Origin: JBBSEZ01 sp038239195
Lineage (GTDB): Bacteria; Planctomycetota; Planctomycetia; Gemmatales; Gemmataceae
Length of the DNA stretch: 5,294 nt
Direction of reading: 5' to 3'
Assembly: GCA_038239195.1 (NCBI GenBank)
Contig: JBBSEZ010000580.1
Location: 1-5,294 of the forward strand
The first letter of the stretch is position 1. Each line of letters opens with the position of its first letter. Below are positions 1-5,294 of this stretch, piece by piece. The notes below the pieces were generated by a model, which saw nothing but the letters and a program-made list of their open reading frames with translations, made no database searches and had not been told where the DNA came from. Position numbers and translations under genes: made by a program.

Positions 1-18
1 CAAGGAGGACCGTTTCCG

Positions 19-34
19 GGCGAGGGCCCTCGCC
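19..34. repeat. Perfect 16-bp GC-rich palindrome
   Basis: GGCGAGGG followed immediately by its reverse complement CCCTCGCC. In RNA it could form a six-pair stem with a GGCC loop; in DNA it could be a dimeric protein site. There is no T-run after it, so it is not a classical terminator. A related direct repeat, CGAGGG(GG)CCTTGC, occurs at 34-47 and 102-113. Confidence 0.5.
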
Positions 35-351
35 GAGGGGGCCTTGCGGCGTCACAATGGTGTTAACTTCCGCGCCAAGCATCGTCATTGCGGGATGGTG
101 GCGAGGGCCTTGCTGCTCCTGTCGCGATCGCCTTCCCGAAAGTCCCGACGGGGCAAGAAGGGGAGGTTGCCGCGACGGATGGGGTCGCCCGGATGGCGCC
201 GGTTCGTCGCGGCGGCGGGGGGGAATCGACGGGATTTGTCCTTGCCAGTCGGGCGCGCCCTGTGAGACAATTCACCGCACTTGTAGAGACTGTAATAAGG
301 ATCGAGCCGTGGTGCCCGGGGCGGGAGATCCAGCAGAACAAGGATTGAAAC

Positions 352-359
352 GGGGGAAG
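352..359 (+). promoter_or_regulatory. Purine-rich ribosome binding site candidate (GGGGGAAG)
   Basis: GGGGGAAG lies seven bases before the ATG at 367, a normal distance for a ribosome site. It is only a partial match to the AGGAGG consensus. It supports the ATG at 367, which also gives a complete signal peptide; the next ATG-like triplets are in other frames. Confidence 0.4.
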
Positions 360-366
360 CACGCCA

Positions 367-453
367 ATGTCATGGAGCTCATGCCGAGCCGTCCTCGTCC
401 TGGTGGTGGTCGCCGCCCTTGGCGCGGTGTCCCTGGCGCCCAACGCGACGGCC
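367..453 (+). other. Signal peptide, predicted cleavage after A29
   Basis: The first 29 residues show a short n-region ending in R7, a hydrophobic core of Val, Leu and Ala (about A8-L23) and an A-x-A cleavage box (A27-T28-A29, followed by Q30). This fits signal peptidase I and Sec export. The only cysteine nearby (C6) lies before the hydrophobic core, so it is not a lipobox. The mature protein would start with a basic and proline-rich stretch including six consecutive prolines (P39-P44), a probable flexible spacer. The second and fifth codons are TCA, the only TCA codons seen in the gene. Confidence 0.88.
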
Positions 454-3400
454 CAGAAGCGCCCGCCCATCGGGATCGACCCGCCGCCCCCTCCGCCGGT
501 CGCCAAGGTCAAGGACGCCTACGACCTCGGCAGCATCGCCCTGGTCAAGGATGACGACGTGGCCGAGAAGATCGGCTACGTGGACGCCGAGGTGCGCCGC
601 CGCGAGCCCGACTTCCGCGCCGCGACCGAGGCGATTCACGAGCTCCTCGAACGCACCGAAGACGTCTTCGTCCCCGTCAACCGCCGCGGGCCCGATGGCC
701 GCGAGATCACCGCCTACGTCAGCGTCCGGCGCGAGGCCAACCGCCTGCTGGGCGTCCTTCCCCCTGCCGGGAAGGCGATTTACGAGGCCAAGTATGGCGC
801 CGAAGCAGCCCGCATGGTCAAGCAGGCGCGCGAGCGCAACGACTGGCAGGAGATGGCCCGCGCCGCCGCCCTCTATCTGCACACCGAGTCCGGTCCGTCG
901 GCAGCTGGCTGGCTGGCCACTTACATGCTCGACCGCGGGGAGTTCCGCTCCGCCGCCCACTTCTTCCAGATGCTCATCAATCGCCAGGGCATCCGCAACG
1001 TCACCGCCGCCAGCCTCATGAAGGCCGCCATCGCCTTCCAGTACGGCGAGAACAGCGACGGCAAGGAGGCGGTTTACACCGAGCTCGCCCGGCGCGGGCT
1101 CGACCTCAAGGTGCGCGGCGACGACATGACCGTCGCCGACTTCAAGGCCTACGTCGATCGCCTCGGCGCCGGCGCCTCGACCCAGTACGCCGGCGACTCC
1201 CTGCTCTTCGGCGGCGGCCCCGGGCGCAGCTCGCGCCTCATCGGCGGCGCGCCGTTCCTCGAAGCGACGTGGCGCGTCAAGACCTTCGTCACCAACGACA
1301 CCAAGCGCCAGATCGAGGCCGCCGAGAAGGCGCTCCTCACGCCCACCACGGGGCGGGCGCAGCCGGTGCTCCCCGGTTTCTACCCGCTCACCGTGACGAT
1401 CGCCAAGGGCGAGACCAAGCGGCCCTTGGTGGTCTACCGCGGCTATGATGGCATCTACGCCCGCGACGTCAACGACAAGGCCGGCAAGGTCGTCTGGCGC
1501 GCCCGCTCCCCCTGGAGCATGGACGAGATGTTCGCCAGCGGCCTGGGCCCCAACCCCAATCGGTCCCGCGCCCTCAGCAGCTGGCTCGGCACCTATCTCA
1601 TGCAGGGCGGTAGGCCCTCGGCCGTCTTCGACAACTCCGTCGTCGGCTCGCTCAGCACCGATGGAAAGCTCGTTTACGCGATCGACGACCTGGCGGTGCC
1701 GCCGCCGACCTACCAGACGTTCGACCCGCGCTTCGGCGTTCGTCCTCCCGCCTACGAGAAAGACATCACCGATGCCATCCTGACCAACCGGCTCGAGGCC
1801 TACGAAGTGGTCTCGGGCAAGGCGAAGTGGCAACTGGGCGGGCACGGCATCGACAAGTCGCGGTTGGGCGACAGCATCTTCCTCGGCCCGCCGCTGCCCC
1901 TGGGCGGTCGGCTCTACTCGCTCATCGAGCGCAGCCAGGAGCTCCGGCTGGCCTGCATCGACTCCGACAAGGGCGAGGTCATCTCCCAGGCGCTGCTCGC
2001 CACCGTCAAGGACATGAAGCTCGAACAGAACCCGTTCCGGCGCACGCAGGCCGCCCACCTCGCCTACGGCGAAGGCATTCTCGTGGTGCCCACCAACGCC
2101 GGCGCCGTCTTCGGCATCGACGTGCTGGCCAACAGCCTCGTGTGGGCCTACCCCTACCGCGAAAAGGGCGCCGGCGCCGAGGCCCCGCCGAACCCGGGCG
2201 TGTGGCCTCCTCCTCCCGGCTGGCTTCGCATGCCCGACGGCCGTTACGTCAAGATCGGCGGCCTCGAAGGGCGCTGGAAGACGACGGCCCCCGTGGTGAT
2301 CGACGGCAAGGTGGTCTTCACCGCCGCCGACGCCAAGTCGATTCACTGCGTCAACCTGCGCGATGGCTCCCCGGTCTGGTCGCGCTCGCGCCAGGACGGC
2401 GACCTCTACCTGGGTGGGGTGTTCAACGGCAAGGTCGTGGTGGTCGGCAAGTCTCGCACCTACGCCCTCGGGCTGAACAACGGCGACGTGGTGTGGAGCC
2501 TGGAGACGGGCATGCCGTCCGGGCAGGGCGTGGCCAGCCCGCTCAAGAAGGGCGAGCGCAGCGACACCATCTACTACCTGCCTCTGCGCGCGGCCGTCCG
2601 CACCGGCGAGCCGGAGATCTGCGCCATCAACGTCGATAAGGGCCTGGTCCACGCCCACACCCGCTCGCGCAAGAAGGACGTGCCCGGCAACCTCCTCTTC
2701 TACGAGGGCCGGCTCCTGTCGCAGACCACGACCGAGGTGGTCGTCTACCCCCAGATCGAGGTCAAGCTCGAGCAGCTCAACGCGCTCGTCGCCGCCAAGA
2801 AGGCCGACGACCCCGCCCTGCTCGTCGAGCGCGGCGACTACATGCTCGACAAGGGCGACCTCGGCGCCGCCATCGCCGACTTCCGCCGCGCGTTGCGGGC
2901 CGGGCCGGCCGGCGAGCTGCTCGCCAGCGCCCGCGCCAAGCTCTACGACGCCCTGACCGAATACACCCAGCGCGACTTCGCCAAGGCCGAGACCTACCTC
3001 AAGGAGTACGAGGAGCTCTGCAAGGTCGATCTCGGCGATTCGACCGGCGAGGAGCGCGCCCGCCGCGAGACCGAGGAGCGCCGCCGGCGGGCCAACTTCC
3101 TGTGCCTGGTCGGCAAGGGCCGCGAGGCGCAAAACCGCCTTGTCGATGCCTTCGAGCGCTATCTGGAGCTGGGCGAGACGGCCCGGCGCGACGAGCTGAT
3201 CCAGGTCGTCGATGAGCCGTCGGTCAAGGCGGCGCCCGACGTCTGGTCGCAAGGGCGCATCGCGTCGATGGTGGCCAACTCGCGCGACGCCAAGCAGAGC
3301 GAGGCCGTCGAAAAGGCCATCACCGCCCGCTGGCGCAAGCTCCAGGCAACGCCGAGCGTGCCGGTGGAGGACCTGCGCAAGTTCGTCCGGCTGTTCGGCT

Positions 3401-5211
3401 CGCTGTTCGGGGTCGGCAAGGACGCCCGGCTGGCGCTGGCCGAGCGGTTGATGGAGGAGCCCGACGTCGGCTCGCTCCTGGAGGCCGAGCAGCAGTTGAG
3501 CCTGCTGCGCGCCCCCGGCGAGAAGGCCGAGACGTCCGCCCGGGCCGTCGAGGCCCTGGCCCGGCTCTACACGCGCAAGGGCTTCCTCGAGGACGCCGCC
3601 TACTACTACCGGATGCTCGGGGAAAAGTATGGCCGGGTCGTCGTCGCCGACGGCAAGACCGGCGCCGAGTACCTCGAAGACCTGACCACGGACAAGCGCT
3701 TCCTGCCCTACCTCGACCCGCCGCTGCGGTTCACGATCCGCGGCAAGGCGAAGGTCAACGTCAAGACGACGGAGACCGGCACGGCCTACGTGAGCCAGTC
3801 GTACCAGTTCGCCCACGACGGGGAGCGGATGCCGTTCTTCCAGAGAAACCGCCTGGCGCTGCGCTTCGACACGCATGGGCTGCGGATGAGCGACGCCGCC
3901 ACGGGCGAGGAGCGCTGGAACGTCAGCCTGACGCGCACCAACTTCCAGTCGCTCGTGACGGACTGGCGCGCCGAGCCGTTCCTGGCCCGGTACAACTACC
4001 AGACGCTCGGGCACCTCGTGGTGTTGCAGGTCGGGCACCTCGTCTTCGGGATCGACCCGCAGAACAAGGGCCGGGTGTTGTGGGAGAAGAGCCTGCTCCC
4101 CACCGCCGTCGGGGCCGTCGCGAACAGCTACACCTTCGACCCGAGAGACGGCAGCGTTCAGGTGCTCTATTCCAACGGGGAGATGCAGCGCCTGGGCACG
4201 GCTGGCCCTTTGCAAGGCGCGGTCATCTGCCTGCTGACGCGCGATGCCCTGACGGCCATCGACCCCGTCACGGGGCGAACGCTGTGGACGCGCACCGACG
4301 TGAACGCGCAGAGCGTGGTGTTCGGCGACGAGCAGAACATCTACGTGGTGGGCATGGGCGAGGGCAACACCGCCACGGGCACGCGGGCCTTCCGGGCCTA
4401 CGATGGCGTGACGGTGCGCGTGCGCGACTTCACCAACGAGTATCAGAACCGCGTGCGCATGCTGGGCCGCAACATCCTGGTCTCCGAGACCGACGTCCGC
4501 AACGTGCTCCAGATGCGCATCTACGACGTGCTCGCCGGCCGGACGGTCTGGGAGCAGAAGTTCGCCCCCGGTTCGGTCCAGTTGCGTTCGGAGGACCCCA
4601 ACCTGGCCGGGGCCGTGGAGCCGGACGGCACGGTGCGCGTCGTCAACCTGAGCACGACGAAGGAAGTGCTGAAGGGCAAGATGCGCTGGGGCAAAATGGC
4701 GCCGAAGGACCTGCCGTCGGCCAAGGGCGTCTACCTGGTGGCCGACGCGAACGCGGTCTACGTGGCCGTGAACGGCCCGCCCGACGTCAACGTACAGCCG
4801 ATGTGGGGCGGGGGCGGGGGCCAGCCGCCGCCGATCCAGCCGATGCTGTCGCAGGGCTATGGCCTGCGGGCGCTGCCGGTCAACGGCGACGTGTATGCCT
4901 TCGATCGCAAGACCAACAAGCTGCTGTGGACGAACGAGTACCCGAACACGACGATGACGCTGACTCACTTCGAGGACATGCCCGTCATCGTGTTCACGGG
5001 CCGCTACCAGAAGCGCACGGGGCCCAGCTTCATGCCGCACAGCACGATCGACGTCGTCCACAAGCGGACGGGCAAGGCGCTGTTGCACAAGGAAAACGCC
5101 ATCAACAACCCCTACTTCCACGCCGTGCAGATGGAGGCCCGGACCGGACGGTTCGAGTTCCAGAGCACGCAGATGAAGATCGTGGTGGAGGTGGCGCGGA
5201 CCGACAAGTAG
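367..5211 (+). CDS. Giant secreted PQQ-like beta-propeller / TPR-like repeat protein (1,614 aa), function unknown
   Basis: Complete gene, ATG to TAG. Residues 1-29 form a Sec-type signal peptide, so the product should act outside the cytoplasm. A proline-rich linker (38-44) leads to a helical region (about 50-272), a first propeller (285-795), TPR-like helices (796-1112) and a second propeller (1120-1614). Blade signatures of the PQQ-like type (hydrophobic-x-D/N, T/x-G-K/R/x, hydrophobic, W) end at W377, W488, W593, W671, W710, W1184, W1239, W1307, W1395 and W1521. In BamB and quinoprotein dehydrogenases such repeats build the propeller, but there is no CxxCH heme motif here and no recognised dehydrogenase active site; 'PQQ-like' describes the fold only. 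BamB itself is about 390 residues, so this is roughly four times longer and not a BamB orthologue. The start is favoured because the signal peptide begins there and a purine-rich ribosome site precedes it. I infer a scaffold or protein-binding role; the exact job is unknown. High confidence as a gene, moderate for fold, low for function. Confidence 0.95.
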   Translation: MSWSSCRAVLVLVVVAALGAVSLAPNATAQKRPPIGIDPPPPPPVAKVKDAYDLGSIALVKDDDVAEKIGYVDAEVRRREPDFRAATEAIHELLERTEDVFVPVNRRGPDGREITAYVSVRREANRLLGVLPPAGKAIYEAKYGAEAARMVKQARERNDWQEMARAAALYLHTESGPSAAGWLATYMLDRGEFRSAAHFFQMLINRQGIRNVTAASLMKAAIAFQYGENSDGKEAVYTELARRGLDLKVRGDDMTVADFKAYVDRLGAGASTQYAGDSLLFGGGPGRSSRLIGGAPFLEATWRVKTFVTNDTKRQIEAAEKALLTPTTGRAQPVLPGFYPLTVTIAKGETKRPLVVYRGYDGIYARDVNDKAGKVVWRARSPWSMDEMFASGLGPNPNRSRALSSWLGTYLMQGGRPSAVFDNSVVGSLSTDGKLVYAIDDLAVPPPTYQTFDPRFGVRPPAYEKDITDAILTNRLEAYEVVSGKAKWQLGGHGIDKSRLGDSIFLGPPLPLGGRLYSLIERSQELRLACIDSDKGEVISQALLATVKDMKLEQNPFRRTQAAHLAYGEGILVVPTNAGAVFGIDVLANSLVWAYPYREKGAGAEAPPNPGVWPPPPGWLRMPDGRYVKIGGLEGRWKTTAPVVIDGKVVFTAADAKSIHCVNLRDGSPVWSRSRQDGDLYLGGVFNGKVVVVGKSRTYALGLNNGDVVWSLETGMPSGQGVASPLKKGERSDTIYYLPLRAAVRTGEPEICAINVDKGLVHAHTRSRKKDVPGNLLFYEGRLLSQTTTEVVVYPQIEVKLEQLNALVAAKKADDPALLVERGDYMLDKGDLGAAIADFRRALRAGPAGELLASARAKLYDALTEYTQRDFAKAETYLKEYEELCKVDLGDSTGEERARRETEERRRRANFLCLVGKGREAQNRLVDAFERYLELGETARRDELIQVVDEPSVKAAPDVWSQGRIASMVANSRDAKQSEAVEKAITARWRKLQATPSVPVEDLRKFVRLFGSLFGVGKDARLALAERLMEEPDVGSLLEAEQQLSLLRAPGEKAETSARAVEALARLYTRKGFLEDAAYYYRMLGEKYGRVVVADGKTGAEYLEDLTTDKRFLPYLDPPLRFTIRGKAKVNVKTTETGTAYVSQSYQFAHDGERMPFFQRNRLALRFDTHGLRMSDAATGEERWNVSLTRTNFQSLVTDWRAEPFLARYNYQTLGHLVVLQVGHLVFGIDPQNKGRVLWEKSLLPTAVGAVANSYTFDPRDGSVQVLYSNGEMQRLGTAGPLQGAVICLLTRDALTAIDPVTGRTLWTRTDVNAQSVVFGDEQNIYVVGMGEGNTATGTRAFRAYDGVTVRVRDFTNEYQNRVRMLGRNILVSETDVRNVLQMRIYDVLAGRTVWEQKFAPGSVQLRSEDPNLAGAVEPDGTVRVVNLSTTKEVLKGKMRWGKMAPKDLPSAKGVYLVADANAVYVAVNGPPDVNVQPMWGGGGGQPPPIQPMLSQGYGLRALPVNGDVYAFDRKTNKLLWTNEYPNTTMTLTHFEDMPVIVFTGRYQKRTGPSFMPHSTIDVVHKRTGKALLHKENAINNPYFHAVQMEARTGRFEFQSTQMKIVVEVARTDK
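514..1182 (+). other. N-terminal helical (TPR-like) region, residues about 50-272
   Basis: The stretch is rich in Ala, Glu, Arg and Leu with few glycine turns, as expected for paired helices. One segment resembles TPR/SEL-type units: Y139-EAKYG followed by helices through A160-Y170, then 'GWLATYMLDRGEFRSAAHFF' (about 181-200), where a Gly-x-Phe turn and paired small residues match the TPR spacing. The region precedes the first propeller just as a second helical region precedes the second propeller. Known for the fold: TPR-like helices usually bind peptides or partner proteins. Boundaries are by eye. Confidence 0.6.
1219..2751 (+). other. First PQQ-like beta-propeller, residues about 285-795
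   Basis: Five blade signatures with the terminal tryptophan are readable: D370-K-A-G-K ending W377, V481-V-S-G-K ending W488, I584-D-V ending W593, V662-N-L-R-D-G ending W671, and L703-N-N-G-D ending W710. A sixth near residues 752-762 (CAINVDKG) has lost the tryptophan. Together with intervening strands such as 'STDGKLVYAIDDLAVPPP' this suggests a six- to eight-bladed propeller. Two long proline-rich loops interrupt it: after the 'DDLAVPPP' strand, and at about 605-625, with P614-P617 between two tryptophans (W613, W619). Confidence 0.75.
2752..3702 (+). other. TPR-like helical bridge, residues about 796-1112
   Basis: The clearest repeat is at about 816-849: G823-D-Y825, G830, A834, I836, F839 and a following Ala-Leu pair reproduce the usual TPR small/aromatic spacing. 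A second unit covers about 852-885 (ALTEYTQRDFAKAETYLKEY), a third about 905-940 after a strongly charged Arg/Glu helix (about 893-908), and another about 1058-1090 (ARLYTRKGFLEDAAYYYRML). The section joins the two propellers and could set their relative orientation or bind a partner. The number of repeats is uncertain because the middle part is divergent. Confidence 0.7.
3724..5211 (+). other. Second PQQ-like beta-propeller, residues about 1120-1614
   Basis: Readable blade ends are T1179-G-E-E-R-W1184, I1229-D-P ending W1239, I1298-D-P-V-T-G-R ending W1307, Y1386-D-V-L-A-G-R ending W1395 and F1512-D-R-K-T-N-K ending W1521. Degenerate blades without the tryptophan lie near 1341-1352 (FRAYDGVTVRV), 1428-1440 (VVNLSTTKEVLKG) and 1561-1573 (IDVVHKRTGKALL). 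This gives about eight blade candidates. A Gly5-Gln-Pro3 loop (about G1481-P1489), bracketed by two copies of Gln-Pro-Met, is inserted before the W1521 blade. The chain ends directly after the last strands, with no membrane anchor or sorting domain. Confidence 0.75.
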
Positions 5212-5246
5212 TGCCGGCGCGTAACGGCAAGCAAGAAGGTCGCGCG

Positions 5247-5266
5247 CCCCCCCCCGCGGGGGGGGG
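5247..5266 (+). terminator. C-run/G-run hairpin after the stop codon, possible terminator
   Basis: Nine C residues (5247-5255), GC, then ten G residues (5258-5267) make a self-complementary stem of about eight G-C pairs with a CGCG loop, 35 bases after the TAG. Its position fits a transcription terminator, but no T-tract follows; what follows is more G. It may equally be a sequencing or assembly artefact at a contig end. Confidence 0.25.
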
Positions 5267-5294
5267 GCGGGCCGGGGGGGTGTGTTGGGGGGGG
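5258..5294 (+). repeat. G-homopolymer tract, G-quadruplex type, at the window edge
   Basis: Four G runs of 10, 3, 7 and 8 bases (5258-5267, 5269-5271, 5274-5280, 5287-5294) are separated by loops of 1, 2 and 6 bases, which satisfies the usual four-run quadruplex pattern on the + strand. The sequence ends inside the last run. Confidence 0.8.

Larger units (their letters stand above)
1..366. other. Leader / intergenic region without a supportable gene
   Basis: Several frames are open here, but on both strands they overlap one another and the start of the large gene, and they read as Arg/Pro/Gly-rich low-complexity protein typical of non-coding GC-rich DNA. Frame 2 is open from the left edge to a TGA at 263-265 and could be the tail of an upstream gene, but there is no recognisable domain. 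From about 261 to 350 the sequence is richer in A and T than its surroundings, a plausible place for the promoter and 5' untranslated leader. Weak hexamers are present (TTGCCA at 242-247 with GACAAT at 266-271, 18-base spacing; TGTAAT at 291-296) but none is convincing. Confidence 0.6.

Noticed and set aside
242..296. Sigma-70-type promoter hexamers (TTGCCA/GACAAT; TGTAAT)
   Set aside because: Each pair has a weak partner or wrong spacing and planctomycete promoters are poorly defined; not strong enough to list as a feature.
342..351. GGATTGAAAC, which resembles the 3' end of many CRISPR repeats
   Set aside because: Only a single copy is present, there is no repeat-spacer pattern and no cas gene; it lies directly before the ribosome site of the large gene.
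367..453. Lipoprotein signal peptide
   Set aside because: The only cysteine in the region (C6) precedes the hydrophobic core; no lipobox stands at the cleavage site.
63..512. - strand frame of 149 codons across the leader
   Set aside because: Overlaps the real gene start antisense; begins with a Gly-rich stretch complementary to the proline codons; no supporting motif.
57..554. + strand frame of 165 codons overlapping the start of the large gene
   Set aside because: Its second half lies inside the signal peptide and N-terminal coding region in another frame, and the protein is Arg/Pro/Gly-rich low complexity with no recognisable motif.
379..5121. 1,580-codon reading frame on the - strand as a real gene
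   Set aside because: It is the exact codon-by-codon complement of a gene with a signal peptide and clear repeat motifs. Its openness follows from missing TTA, CTA and TCA codons, and its product shows no domain.
367..5211. Quinoprotein (PQQ-dependent) dehydrogenase
   Set aside because: The blade repeats match the fold, but there is no CxxCH heme site, no visible catalytic Asp/Ca-site context, and the architecture with TPR-like helices does not match alcohol or glucose dehydrogenases.
5212..5229. Small hairpin TGCCG/CGGCA immediately after the stop codon
   Set aside because: Only five pairs with an eight-base loop and no T-run; expected by chance in this composition.

Overview
The window is GC-rich and is dominated by one very long gene on the + strand, 367-5211, encoding a 1,614-residue secreted protein. 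The gene ends in three parts: a 366-base leader region on the left, the gene itself, and an 83-base right tail that dissolves into G homopolymers. No RNA gene, insertion sequence, integrase, CRISPR array or defence or biosynthetic cluster is visible.

The most likely source is a member of the Planctomycetota, probably Gemmatales-like. This is inferred from the GC-rich codon use, the giant signal-peptide protein that combines TPR-like helical repeats with PQQ-like (BamB/quinoprotein-type) beta-propeller repeats, the proline-rich stretch after the signal peptide, and the blade phrase around 'SLSTDGKLVYAIDDLAVPPP'. These are typical of the large propeller proteins annotated in that phylum. The assignment rests on remembered family character, not on a search.

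Region by region: 1-366 has no supportable gene; it carries a perfect 16-bp GC palindrome (19-34), an A/T-richer stretch (about 261-350) and a purine-rich Shine-Dalgarno-like sequence just before the start codon. The protein at 367-5211 reads: signal peptide (residues 1-29), short proline-rich linker, N-terminal helical region (about 50-272), first propeller (about 285-795), TPR-like helical bridge (about 796-1112), second propeller (about 1120-1614). It therefore looks like two helical-plus-propeller units in tandem. It carries no heme motif and no recognisable catalytic site, so a scaffold, adaptor or binding role outside the cytoplasm is more likely than an enzymatic one. After the stop codon, 5247-5294 holds a C-run/G-run hairpin and a G-quadruplex-type tract that may be a contig-end sequencing artefact.

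Two internal features deserve attention. Synonymous codon choice changes strongly from C-ending to G-ending between the first and last thirds of the gene. The exact antisense frame is free of stops over almost the whole gene, which is explained by the absence of TTA, CTA and TCA codons. I do not see convincing evidence of a new multi-gene system; only one gene is present, and its function is unknown.
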